From contig OX638132.1 of NCBI GenBank assembly GCA_951804985.1, positions 9,095,529 to 9,159,528 of the forward strand: 64,000 bases of DNA, written 5' to 3'. Source of the DNA: Dryomyza anilis. Lineage: Eukaryota; Arthropoda; Insecta; Diptera; Dryomyzidae. The position numbers and the translations under genes are program-made. Of the stretch, positions 35,844-49,000 are shown piece by piece. The notes beneath the pieces were generated by a model. That model was not told the origin of the DNA, did no database searches, and worked only from the letters and a program-made list of their open reading frames with translations. Positions within the stretch are counted from its first letter, which is position 1, and every line of letters begins with the position of its first letter.

Positions 35844-36063
35844 CACCCAGAAAAAAATACTATATAAATAATAGTTTTTTACTATTAAAAATAGTCAATA
35901 GTATAAATTATTATTTTAATCGGCAAATACCATTAAATACTAGAAAATACCATGACATTTCCATTGATTTTTTATGAAAAGATTTATTTTTTGTATACTA
36001 TTAAATCAATAATTGTCCTATTGCCCAATTTTAATGGGATTTGCAGTAATTTTTTTCTGGGTG
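35844..36063. mobile_element. CACCCAGAAAAAAA MITE (copy 1, intact)
   Basis: 220 bp with inverted ends CACCCAGAAAAAAATACT and CACCCAGAAAAAAATTACT. It sits exactly between two GGTTCC-family copies. A third, partial copy is at 43608-43678. Non-coding. Confidence 0.85.
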
Positions 36064-36255
36064 TGGGACTAAAACCCTTGGAATATCGCTGCCGGTTCCG
36101 ATTCCGGTTCCAAACAAAATATATATATGGGTTCCGATTCTGGTTCCACACATTTCTTTAAATCGGTTCCGGTACTTCTTCTTTATGGAACCGGAATTGA
36201 AACCGTTTCGATTATTGGAACCGGAATCGGAACCTTTATTAAAAAATGTGTGAAT
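36064..36255 (+). repeat. GGTTCCGATTCCGG repeat family (copy 3)
   Basis: TGGGACTAAAACCCTTGGAA then GCCGGTTCCGATTCCGG. In its right half the motif turns round (GGAACCGGAATCGGAACC), giving an internal inverted repeat. Confidence 0.65.
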
Positions 36256-36311
36256 GTGAAGTAGGTTTCATTTTAATTCCTAATAAAACTAACCTTAAAA
36301 ACGTTATATAT

Positions 36312-36554
36312 CGTCGTTGTAGAACTAAAAGTCACCAACTACATTTTCAAAATGCCAATTGTTCATTTACAAAAATCTTTGTATATATTTCAATTTTTGA
36401 TCGATGAGCTCAATATTTGTACCGAATGAAAATGTGAATCTATCAATTGGTATTTCAACTTTATAAATGTATCAAATACTTTTTGTAATAATTACCAACA
36501 AAGTTGAAATTTAAGATTTTCATAAAAATGTATTTGGTGACTTTAAGTTCTATA
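36312..36554. mobile_element. CGTCGTTGTAGAAC MITE (copy 1)
   Basis: Left end CGTCGTTGTAGAACTAAAAG then TCACCAACTACATTTT. The right end, inverted, is TAGAACTTAAAGTCACCAAA. The last ~8 bp are missing because the TA element begins there. The same family at 60985-61480 keeps the full right end. Confidence 0.78.
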
Positions 36555-37443
36555 GGGGAGACCGGGGCTAAGTCGACATCGGGGCAAAGTCAATATTTGC
36601 TTTAAATGGGCGAATGGGATGTCAGTTCAACTTCAAATTGATACTGTACACGTAGCATTAGATGCCAATGTTACCAAAGAAGAGAAATCCATTTTGTGCT
36701 GGAACTTCAGTTTTTATGTAATAAAATGTGTTTTTTGTCTCCAAAAGTAACATATTGATAACGCAGGAAACTTGTACTTGCCATTCAAGTTTTGATTATT
36801 TATATATTTTGTTCTGAGTTTTATGTAGTAAGGGGTTCACTGATCATATCGTGTTGATTTTTATTTTATTTTTTCCATTCTATTCGCATTTTTGTATCAA
36901 TAATATTAGGATAAGTCTCGTGGGGTAAAGTCGACACATAAGCATTTGGTCAAAGTAGATTCCGCGAAAATATAATTTATGAAACTTTTTGTTATATGAT
37001 TTTTACAAAATAGTCCATTCTTACAATATAATGAGACTTGTCGATCAGTTGACCATGATTTAAGAAGTTATTGCAAAAAATAGATAAAATGTGAATAATA
37101 TGAATAATGATCAAACAATTTCGCGGGACTAGAATAAAACAGCACGAATAGTTTTATCTTGAAATATAAAATTCAATCAAATTGAAAGATATCAGCAAAA
37201 ATGTGCATTTGCGGGAAAAGTATGTAGTGTTGACTTTACCCCAGCCTATTTTCAGAAACAGGTTTGAGGTTGTGTCGCATTTGTTTCGTGGAAACTATAT
37301 TTTGTAGATCTTTACAGCTTATGGAACATTTTTCGCTAATGAATAAATCTATCCAACTGTATTATTATTTTTAACCTATATCAGAGATATGGTGGTCAAA
37401 ATTATCATTGAAGAAAAAGTGTCGACTTAGCCCCGGTCTCCCC
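36555..37443. mobile_element. TA-flanked DNA element with 24-bp inverted ends, 889 bp
   Basis: Both ends start GGGGAGACCGGGGCTAAGTC and agree for 24 bp. TA lies on each side (36553-36554, 37444-37445). Subterminal copies of GGGGCAAAGTC / GGGTAAAGTCGACA recur in both orientations inside. No transposase frame is recognisable. TA duplication suggests the Tc1/mariner/pogo group, but the family is not assigned. Confidence 0.85.
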
Positions 37444-37445
37444 TA

Positions 37446-38100
37446 TTATATTATTATTTCATATTTTTTATTTTTCTTTTTTTTTGTGTCAGTTAGATTT
37501 TCGTCTCACAAAATTCAAATGGCCTATTTTTATACATTTTATTTATTTTTCTGGTACCCCTAACTTTTTGGTAGTTCAGGACACCTTACTGGTTGCCTAA
37601 GACCCATTTTCCCTGAAATATTAAATTTCATTGGCAACCTTCTTTGTTACCTATATTTTATTTTTGATTAATGCCCAGTACCTTTCTATTGACCTGTCCT
37701 GGTACTGGAGAAATTGGTAGATTTGCAATTCGAGGCACCAATATGACACAAGCAATAGCTTGTGTATAACTTGAGGCCGTTTCACATTAGTGGAGGAGGT
37801 TAGGCAGCAGACTAGGAAAGGTCAAATTAATATGGACACTTCATGTTCATACCAGAATGGCATGTTCACCCAAGAATTCTTTAATGTGAAGATTGGAGTT
37901 TATTGTGCCCGTGATGATGAATGTCTTACTTCTTTTGTAAGAACTACAGATTGGTCGCAAAGTAGGGAACTGTCTAGGAATTTTCGAATGCTTCTTGGTC
38001 TAAATTTTTGATCCACATTTCCTTAGGAATCTGCAGTATAAAATTCCTGCCAATAAGGTTGCGAAAAATCGGCTAAGACATACGATTCGTCGTTCATTAT
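37446..38100. other. Intergenic DNA, nothing recognised
   Basis: No convincing exon. The 73-aa frame at 37790 has no family resemblance I recognise. Confidence 0.4.
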
Positions 38101-38109
38101 GTAGAACTT

Positions 38110-38320
38110 GAAATTTACAAAAAAACAAAAAAATTCTTTTCAGTGTACTTCACCTCTGGTATTTTTATAACCTTCAACATCTTCAGTCCATCTTTTTTGA
38201 TCCTACGAACAAAGGACTCCGAACAATGCAGTTTTTGGCCACTTTTCTGCCTGAATGATAGGATTTTTCGTGAACAAAGTACTAAACTTCTTTGATTTTT
38301 TTTTCTTGTCACAAATCCCT
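38110..38320 (-). pseudogene. Possible mariner-like transposase N-terminal (HTH) remnant
   Basis: The minus frame includes LHCSESFVRRIKKDGLKMLK followed by VIKIPEVK, similar to the S-x-x-x-VRRIKKDGLKxYK segment before KxPxR in mariner-related DNA-binding domains. Short and without a start or catalytic domain. Confidence 0.35.
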
Positions 38321-38465
38321 TTATTTCTCTCAGACCCTGCCTTCTGTGTAATGATCTGGTCCTATTTAAACTATTTTATTACCTTCGAAATAGTGTTTGG
38401 TTCAATTTTTAGTTCCCTAGAAATTTTTTGTAAGTTCACAGTAAGTGATACAGTGAAATGTTATA

Positions 38466-38718
38466 CGGCCATGTTCCGGCTTTCGATCGAATTCCGATAG
38501 AATTTCATATAAAATTTGTAAAGAAACGGTTTTGAATTCGATGTCACAATACAAAAAATGTGTTTTTCAAACGAATTGAAATCGTTGAAGTCAAAACAAA
38601 CGGATTGAATTCATTGAAAAAACAACTTTTTGTTATGAGACATCGAATTCAAAACCGTATCTTTACAAATTTTATATGAAATTGAATTGGAATTCGATCG
38701 AAAGTCGGAACATGGCCG
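38466..38718. mobile_element. Palindromic CGGCCATGTTCCG MITE, 253 bp
   Basis: Ends CGGCCATGTTCCGGCTTTCG and, inverted, CGGCCATGTTCCGACTTTCG. The arms continue for about 80 bp (GATCGAATTCC, TTTCATATAAAATTTGTAAA, ACGGTTTTGAATTCGATGTC in both). Flanks TTATA / ATAAT suggest a TA or ATA duplication. Confidence 0.85.
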
Positions 38719-38719
38719 A

Positions 38720-40020
38720 TAATTTCATTTTCTTACTTCTACTTCGATTACCATTTTTAAGATTATGGACGTGTCCACTTCTAAGAGGTTATAAATATAA
38801 TTGTTTGACATTCAGCCTTCTATATACATTTTAAAATTATTATTAGGAAAAGTTTTATAATAAAGTTTCATCACTGTATTTCCAGTAATTCTCAATATAT
38901 ACCAATTTAACCATTTTTGTTATAAAAGAGAGGTACTACGCCTACTCTTCTAGTATTTATTTTTCTATATCTGAGTTTTTTGTCTACATTTGGTAGGGGA
39001 GTCCGGGGTCCGGCCACTTTTCTATGAATACCTTATATATCATGGATTTGAACGGGAGAATTTTGCTTTAGCTGCCGATGAAAAATATTTTAAAATCATA
39101 TTGATAAACTTTCATTTTGACTTTGGTACAGTGCGTCGTCGTGTAACGTAAAATATTAGTTATATGTTGCAATAATTTCATTACTTTGTTTAGCTTCAAA
39201 TATTTATTTTTATAACCATGGCTGTGTAAATAAAAGCGGGAAGTCTGAAATACGTTGAGACGTCCCACATAGTCTGTGTGCAACAATGCCCCATATAGAA
39301 GACTTTTCTAAATAGAGCCAATTTCTGTCAACGAAGGCAACAAACTCAACCCTTTTATAGCGGCCAAGCAAAACATACATTTGCAAATGTAGTACGTTAT
39401 GGTTCATTATCGCATGGAGCACTCCTCAGCGCATGCTCCCATCACACAATTTATTTCCAGCATTTTCCAGTCGTTCCACATACACGACACCGAGACGAGA
39501 CAGTGGCTCGCTCACTGTCGAAGACTCATCACTTACAGTTTGGACGCATTCAAATTCAGACAAGAATTGGCACGGAATACGCAAAGAACGGAACGGAAGT
39601 GACTAAAGTTTTTAAATTTCTTCTACTTTCGAAGTGCTAACGGTTGTGAAATTCTTAAGTGAAGTTTTGTGGTAACTTAATTGTCTACAAAATATATGAA
39701 AAATTAAATAAAATAATTTTGTGTAACATAAAAAGTGTTAGAAATGTATTCTAATTGACATTGCAAATAAGTACTAATTGAATTAAAATCATCCTACGCC
39801 AACCCCCAATTGTTGTGCGGTTTTTTGTTATTTTTGCTTGGTTTTTGTTTTTTTTTTTTCGTGGTTTCTACGCAAAATTGTTTTCTTTTTCGTTTTCTAA
39901 AACAAGAAAGTGACAATGGTTTGAACATATCGAACGGAAGTCAATTTGGAATAATAAAAGAAAGTACGTCCGCCAGTTTGGTTAGTCAATCGATAGACGT
40001 CGACCCCGGTTTTCAAAGCC
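38720..40020. other. 5' flank and 5' UTR of the SLC45 gene
   Basis: No coding exon. At 38995 a lone GGGGAGTCCGGGGTCCGGCC resembles a transposon terminus without a visible partner. A locally GC-richer stretch at 39400-39600 with TTACAGTTTGGACG is the likeliest transcription start area, but no DPE is positioned correctly. Confidence 0.35.
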
Positions 40021-43000
40021 ATGGAGAAATTACACGATTATCAAGGTTTCTCGGGTCGCATACATGAGTGGCGTGATGGAATCAAAGAACGTTTCGCAAG
40101 TTTTCGCGAACAGCATCCGGAGAATTTGGTGGATTTGGCTAAAAATGTCGCAGGCGATCAGTTGAAGGGAAACGCTTGTGTCAATCAAGATTACTCGCAT
40201 ATTTATAGGTAGGTTACCATTAAACTAATCATAAATTAATAATTGTGTACGTGTATTTACATTCTCGTTTATCGGAACTTTAAAAAATTATACATTGTTC
40301 AACAATATTTTGCACACCTGATAAAATGGAATATATTTTGAAAATACACATTTAAATTTTTTCTGTTATTTTGGCTTATTCATCAATTATTATAACGTAT
40401 ATAAAATATCTTTGCATTTGGACAACTTACTGAATTTTAAAAACGTAATTAGTGAGGCTAAATCCTGATCAAAATGCAAATATTTTTATTTTTTATGCTA
40501 TAACTTTTTGTTGATAGGTGCTATCTATTGGCATCATTATTTAAAAATGTGTTGCCAAACATTAATTTGCCATTTGTTATTTGCAGGAAAAATGTTTGGC
40601 AAAATAGTTTTAAATAATGATGCCAATCGATAGGTGCTTTCAAAACATACAATTAATGCCTTTACACCAATATTTTATCTCGTAACAATAATAAATTATG
40701 TGAAAAAACGAAAAGAAAGGTTTTCAATTTTTCGAATTTTTGTTATTAGCAAGAAAATATTTTTAAATAATGATCCTGATCGATAGGTGCTTTATCGTAT
40801 CAATAAAAAGTTATGTCGAAAAAGAAAAGAGTTTCCCTTTTGGCATGACAAGATTTTCAAATTTTCAAATTCGCTCTTATGGTTTTGTCTTTTATGGCTA
40901 AAAATATCCAACAAAACGACACGCGATTTTGGCACAGTATACTTGAGGAAAAACTACAAAAAATGTAAAAATTGCACATTCGCCCCTTTGGCATGATAGT
41001 GACGATATGTACTTCTTCGTTTTTCAAGGTCAGTTCATAATTCTTTTTTGAATATTAAGATTATATATTTTTTTTTTAGTTTCTTATTAATATATTTTTT
41101 TATATAAAACAAAAGGACTACATAACATCATAACATCTAATTATCTATCGAATTTGTTTTAGATATTTCCGTATTCGACATTTCAATACTAAACAAACGA
41201 ATTTCCATCGAACTAAATCCGTCTAAATTTTGTGGAACGAATTCAAATTTGTTGTCAAATATTTAAATCAAAACCTAATTCCAGAATATACCCATTAATC
41301 GCATTAAAAATATCTTACCAGTAGTAAAATTGTCCAGAACTTGCCAGCAGAAGAACTGCTACAACTTCTTGGCATACTCAATACATATTCTGCCATTGAA
41401 GTTAGTGTTCTTCCAACACATCTTCTAGACACCTTCAGTAGTTTTGCTGATTATTATTTTTTCAAATGCGGAACGATGCCACAACACCTTCCAAAGAATG
41501 CTAACAGTAATGAGTCAAACTATTTTCTAGTGTTTAGAGTGCGAGCTAAGGGCTACTCGAATAGCTTCTTTAGAGTGGAACGACTTAAATAAATACCCAA
41601 ACAAATCAGATAATCCAATAATCCTATAGAATGATGCTTGTGGTAATAAGTCAAACTTGTATCATTAAAATAAATTAGGTTATCCTGCTGTTTTTGTTTA
41701 TTTTTCTATTGACATTTTAATAACGTTTTTAATAAAAAAAATTATAGTTTACCAATTTCTGTTTAATGATTATTTCTGTTTAATGACAGTGATTTTTTGT
41801 AGTCATGTGAAAGACTAAAATGGTCTGATTAGAGTCAATTAGAATATCTGCTGAGAGCTATTCATCAGAATTGAAATGAGAATGACTTCAAAGTGTTCTG
41901 AAAAGCGAAAGAAGAAGGCCTGCTGAAAACCGTTCTTTGAGAAACGAATAGGGAAGTCCAATAAAAATTGCTGCACGCAACAACAACTTTGGCAAAATCT
42001 TGAGTTGATGCAGTATTTGCAATCTTTGCTTTTGGTTCTTTCTTCAATGCACATAATTCTTATTGTGTTCATTGGAAAAGGAAAACTTTTGCGACTTGAA
42101 ATGTAGAATCTGCAGAAAAAGATCGCTGATGAAGGGGATTGGCTGCCACTGAAACAGCTGTACGATCTGCCACTCAATGCATTTTGCCAATTGTTTGTTG
42201 TTTTATTTGTTGGTACAAAACACCCAGTTTGAGCACGTTAAGACAATTTCTTAAAATGTTCAATTCATATAAAAAAGAAGAAAGAAAATAATTTAGTCAG
42301 GAAGGGGTTCGAACTGCTAGAGAATCAATGTTAACTTAGCTTTTTACACCTGAAATTTACTACTCGGTAGAACTTAATAAGTATTAGGTATACTCAGGAA
42401 AAAAACACAACAAAATAAAAATATGTTTTCTATTAAAATGATACATACCTTTATTATTCAAACCATTATTACTTAGTGTATTCACAGTTTAAAGGTGTTG
42501 ATTAATCATACCTTAATTAATTGATTTCTAACTGTTCCACATTGCAATTTATTTGGATGGGTATATATACGTGCCCATGTATATCATTGGTACATTTTTG
42601 GAATGAATCTCTTATAGTCCGGCTAACCACTTTGCGGGAACTTAAGTGGTAGTCACACAATTGCCATTAACCCTTAAAAGCCTTACTTTTTTTTTTTGAG
42701 CTGAAAAAAAATTTAATTTCACATATACTCAATTTTTAACTCCCGGTGCCTGATGGTTCCGCAAAGAACCAATCAAAAATTAGAAAAAATCCACGCAAAT
42801 AAAAATTGTTATTTATTTCAAACACTCACAATAGCTTCTAGATACTACAGCGATCACGACAATATTTTATCAGCTTCGATTTCTACAAATTCACCACAAT
42901 AATATTTTTTTGAAAGTACGCAATTTTACAAAAATTAATTTTCTTGAGGTTGGTTTCCCTTACTGGACATACAGCCGGCAAATGAAGTTTGTTTCAAACG

Positions 43001-46000
43001 GGAATCGGCTCAAATGGTGGCGCTTGGGTCAATAAACATATATAAAGTCGAAACGGGAATATTAAATAAAATTCGTTGAACAAAGTTTTGATTTTCATCC
43101 GTTGGTTCTTGGCGGAACCAGTGGGCATTTAAGAGTTAAAGTGTTTGTTACAAATCATGCGAAATATTAATAAGTATATTTCGCATGAGAAAAACTATTC
43201 GTCGTACGGCTTTGACACATTTGGCCACTTTTTATGTTTTTTTATGCAGAATATTTTTTCCATAGACAATATGATATATTTTTAACTCCTTAATATGAAA
43301 TTGGTCGATTATGTAGATTGACCCTTTGAAAATAATTAATAATGGTATTAAAAGGACGAGATAGAAATTTAATATGTACTACAGATATTATGCCTTGGAC
43401 AGTGTCTACATTGTAGACAGTTTTCTCAATAAATCAACGGTAATATTACGGTCACTTTAGGACCTTTATGGTCATATATCTCGTAAACCTGACGTAATAG
43501 GGCATAAGTTTCTTGGGTGGAATTTCTTCAGGTTACTCAAGGATGCTAAAAAAATTGTCAAATCTCTGGCACCAAAAAAAAAGTGTGCTTTTGCTGCACT
43601 GTGTAATTTATCCTATTGATTATTATTAATAGTAAAAAATTATTATTAATATAGTATTTTTTCTAGGTGTAGATAAATCTGTTTCCATAGACCTAAATAC
43701 GCAAGCAGATTGAAATTTTTGATAAATATTTTCTGATTCATTTCAAAATTTCATTATCCAAATATATTAATGCTCTGAATTACTTTGAACATGTGCGTGC
43801 ATATTCCTTAATATTATCATATATAGCAGGAATATCGAATTCATAAAATGCGGAAAAAGATTCGATATGTCATTCCTAATCGCTGAAATAGTTGTCAGTT
43901 ACTAATTCAATACATGCTAAACTAATTCAATACATCTAATGAATTGATGGTTAAGTAAATCTTGCAAATTAATTTAAATTTAAAAATCCATAAGAATAAA
44001 CAAATTTTTTTCTCATGGTAATATTGGTGCTTTAGTGGTGATAAAAATAAGGCTTTAGCTCAATTTACATACAGTGATTTAATTCAGTATCACAGACAGC
44101 CAACGACAATAAATGAAACAAATGAACGAAAAAACCAATATAAACGCACTACCATTTGTCCAGTTTGTATGAATTTACGTAGGATTTATCGACCACCCGT
44201 AGTTAGATTTACATCTATTGTACTCACACATTTGAATATATGTCCTTCTTGTTCGCTGCTACAGGCATAAGACTCGCATGGAATTGGTGCGTGTATCCGC
44301 CGCAGTGATGGGCATTGAGTTTTCTTATGCTGCCGAAACGGCGTTCGTATCGCCAACGCTGCTGAAAATCGGTGTGGAGCACAAACACATGACACTGGTT
44401 TGGGCGCTTTCGCCGCTAGTTGGCTTCTTTCTCTGCCCCATACTTGGCTCCATGAGCGACCGCTGCAAATTGAATATTGGACGTCGCAGACCTTTTATCA
44501 TTCTTCTCTCTATCGGCGTGTTTCTGGGTATTTACATATACTTTAATACACATATAGAATAAAGCAGCTTTAAATACATTCCACAGGTTTATTACTTGTG
44601 CCTAATGGCGAGGGTCTAGGCTATTGGTTCGGAGATGTGGATCCATATTTACAGATTGAGGCAATGAATCTAACATTGAATGAGACGCACAACAACATGA
44701 ATGAATCGCCACACAGATCAACGGCATCGGAAACAGAATTGGTCATTGTGCCGAAGACTTCGCATCCCTGGGGAATATTCTTCACCATTCTGGGCACTGT
44801 AATGCTGGACTTTGATGCTGATGCGTGTCAGAGTCCAGCGCGTGCCTATCTCTTGGATGTTTGTGTACCAGGTAAATAAAAAAAAAACGAGAACTCGTGA
44901 AATAATTGCACAAGACTCATTTAATGTTTCACAAGGAAAATATGTTATGAAATGGGATTTGGCATGTTATAAAATGGGAGGGTCGATTAAAGGTCCGCAT
45001 TATGATTTTTGTTAATCTATGTGTATAAAACTCTTGGTACGTCTCTCGGTCTGTCTGTTTGTTCCAGCATCACGTCTAAACTGTAGAACCGATTTAAATT
45101 TTGCACCAGGATATTATGGAGTCCGGAGGGTAACATAGGCTACATATGGGTAGGATTTGACAAAGGGGCGTGACCTCCCAAACAACCTAAAATTTTAACG
45201 CGTTATAACTTGGGACTTACACCAGCAAAGATAAAACAAAAAACTCAAATACACAAAAAAAAATACAAAATCAAAAACACAAAACAAAAGCAAAAATCAA
45301 ACACAAAAACAAAAGCAAAGACATAAACAAAAACACAAAAAAAACACAAAAGCAAAGCAAAAGCAAAAAGAAAAACACCAAAGCAAAACACAAAAATAAA
45401 AACAAAAGCAAAAACACAAAAACCGAAACGAAAGCAAAAACACAAAAACCGAAACGAAAGCAAAAGCACAAAAACAAAAACAAAGACACAAAGCAAAATC
45501 ACAAAAACAAAATCAAAAACACAAAAGCAAAAACTCAAAAACAAAAGTAAAAACACAAAAAGCAAAAAACACAAAAAAAGCATCAATATATTTAATCGGG
45601 GTAACAACCACCTCAAATTCTTAAAAATCACCCACCAAAATTCACCACATCGAAATTCACCTTATTAAAACTCACAACACTAAAACTCACTACAATGAAA
45701 CTCACCACACCAAAATTCACCACATCAAAATTCATCACACTGAAATTCATCACAATAATACTCACCACACTAAAACTCAAAACACTAAAACTCACCATAA
45801 TAAAAACTCACCACACTAAAATTCACCACAATAAATTTACTACACTAAAATTCACCACACTAAATTTTACCACACTAAAACTTACCACACTAAAATTTAT
45901 CACACTGAAATTCAACATATTAAAACTCACCACACTAAAACTCCACACAAAAACTCACCAATATAAAATTCACCACCCTAAAACTCACCACACTAAAATT

Positions 46001-49000
46001 CACCACACTAAAATTTACTACACTATAACTCACCACAATTAAATTCACCACACTAAAACTCACCACAATATAATTCATCACATTAAAATTCACCACACTA
46101 AAACTTCTACTGGGAAAATTATACGGGGAAGAATTCTACCGGAAAGAATTCTACCGGAAAGAATTTTACCGGGAAGAATTCTACCGGTAAGAATTCTACC
46201 GCGAAGAATTCTACGGGGAAGAATTCTACGGGTAAGCGTTCTATGGGGAAGAATTTTTACGGTATGATTTCTACTGGGAAACATAGTCTGAGAAAGAATT
46301 GTATTGAAAAAAGCTGTTTGGCGGAGAATTACTTTTGTTTTGGTTACTATATTTATAAAACCAATAAAAAAAAAACGTCCACAGCGAAGCACAGGTCCCT
46401 GATATAAATAATAAAAATGTTTTTTATATTAATAAAATTGCCCCATATCCTTGCATTCACAAAATCTTTGCACGAGGTCCAGATTTTCCAAGATCATTTA
46501 TCTAATTTAGAGCGATATCATATTTTTAACGTTATAGAATCGATATAATTTGTACAGATAATTTTTTAATTTGCTTAAAATTATGATGAAGCAATTTTGA
46601 TACAAATGTTCCTTAAACGGGTTGTATTGTAATAAGTAGGACTAGAAGTTGGATTAAAAACAATAATCAATGTTTTAAAAGCATATTATGTCACGCTGAA
46701 TTTTATTTTATTACATATATTAATTTTCATCTAGAGGACCATGCTAAGGGTTTATCCACCTTTACTATAATGGCTGGTCTTGGCGGTTTTATGGGTTATT
46801 CGATGGGCGGCATCAATTGGGATGCTACTTCCATAGGTAAGTGGTTAATCAATTATTAACGAAACAACAACCAAAAAATGTTATTCAAATATAGGTCGTC
46901 GTCTGGGCGGACACGTTAAGGCAGTTTTCACCATCATCACCTTTATATTCATCGGTTGCGTCTCCTTTACCGTGAGCAGCTTCAAAGAGATACCATTGTG
47001 GGCGTTAACAGCACCAAAAGCCAGCAAGGCTACTGCTGGAGCAGCCGAGACAGATCATTTGGAGGATTGTGCTGCATCGTATGGTGCATTAATCGATGAT
47101 GAAACAAAAATAAATAAGGTTCAAGGCTTTATTTTTATCACACAAACAAAAAAACAAAAAAACTGACTTTTTATTTAAATTGGCTTAAATGTTATTACTC
47201 TGCAGCAACCATCAGCAGCAGTAGAGCAAATCAACGACGACAACAACGGCATGCAATCGGATTATTTCAGTGTCCCTGGAGAAAACTTTTGCGAGACATC
47301 CTTCGTGCCAGGCAATGAACTTCCACCCAACACAGATCAGGAAGCAGCAGTCGGCGGTTTGCCACCCGTCGAATCGGTTGAGTCGCTGTCACACTATTTG
47401 CTCACAATTGTCCATATGCCGCACTCGTTGCGAATGGTTTGTCTGACAAATCTCTTTTGTTGGATGGCACACGTCTGTTACTCGCTGTACTTCACGGACT
47501 TCGTGGGCGAAGCGGTGTTCAATGGGGATCCCAAGGCACCCGAGGGTAGCCTCTCGCAGATGCGTTACGAGGAAGGTGTTCGCTTTGGCTGCTGGGGCAT
47601 GGCGATGTATTCGCTGTCGTGCGCCTGTTACTCCTTGATTATTGAGAAGCTTATACAGCGATTTAGGTGAGCATTAGGGAGGAAAATGGGGTTTTCGAAA
47701 CACTACTTTCAATCTGATGATGGGTTTATGTTTATGTTGGGTTAGGTTTATGTTGTCCACGCAGAGTGACAGCTGTGTAAATTACCAAGTGGTTTGTTGT
47801 GATAATTAAAGCTTTTTCACTTGGGATCCGAAATTAATGAAGAATAGGATTCGTTTACATATATTTTTTTTTAATTTTATAAAAAAAGCAGTTTTGATTC
47901 CGATATTTGTTACATATTTTCAAAATTTTAAACAAACCCCCTAGAATTGAAGTCAAGAAACAATTTTTTTAATTTTTGTAATTATAATATATAACAAGGT
48001 TAAGAATTTCGGAAAGTGGGTAAATTTTGATAGTTGTTGAGAGTTATAGTCGGTCTAAGCCAACTACAAATACGGTACACATAATGTGTGCTTATTTAAA
48101 GAAATATAAGTAAACGGAGTTACTGGTAAAAGAGATCTAGTTTGCGAATTATAAATTTAGAGTTTCATTGAAAGAGTTCTTCTAGTTTTTCTGCAATCAT
48201 GAGTTCAATAGAGAGACAGACGGACATCGCTAACTCAGGAGGTCAGACTGATCAAATATATTCCTTCTATACCGGACACGTCTCATTCATTTCACTTTTA
48301 GTTTAGGGTATAAAATTAACTACTTATCCTGGAAATGTAATCGGAATGTAATGAATTATAAGCAATTTTACTCAATTGTTACTATTTTAACTATAACTTC
48401 ATACGATAAAAGTCTTTTATATGAAAAAATCTTTTATATTCATAAAGTACGTTTAAAAATAAAATACACGTGTATTCCAGTTTTAAACTCGTTAAAGGGT
48501 TTTATTTGCTATTGAAAAGCAAGTGCATATCAAATTTTTGGTTCAGTATTTAAAAAAAGTTGAATGCACTCACTGACATCACTAATGTTTGTACGATATC
48601 AATTCGTTTACAGCTTTTATTTGCATTTAATAAATTTGAATTGATTTTTAAAATAAATCATTGTACCATTTCAAATGGGATTAAACCCTTTAAATGAATT
48701 GATATTGGAAACCTGTTTTCATAGCCATACTCAGAGTGATCACAGCTACAAAATATATGCCGCAAAAAAAAATAAATAAAAAAATGATTATGAAAATATG
48801 ACAAAGTTGGCAGCGTCGAGACAGCTTAGAAATATATTATCGACATATTTTAAACAGACAAAGGCGGAGTTTGTATCACAAGCTGTCGTTTTTCTGTCAG
48901 TTCCCAAAATATACCGTGAATCTACCATTAAAATTTCACAAAAATGTACAACATGCCACAACTTGCCCGAGAAAAAATGTTTCAAAACTACCTCGACGCT

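Noticed and set aside
38995..39020. Second TA element related to the GGGGAGACCGGGGC family
   Set aside because: GGGGAGTCCGGGGTCCGGCC resembles the terminus, but no inverted partner was found.
41839..42177. 112-aa minus-strand frame in SLC45 intron 1
   Set aside because: No recognisable domain and no transcript signals; kept out as unsupported.
45245..45631. 128-aa Phe/Cys-rich open frame on the minus strand
   Set aside because: Pure translation of the AAAACACAAAAGC simple array in Helitron copy 3; no domain or splice context.
45695..46042. 115-aa Lys/Thr/His-rich open frame
   Set aside because: Translation of the CTCACCACACTAAAA array.
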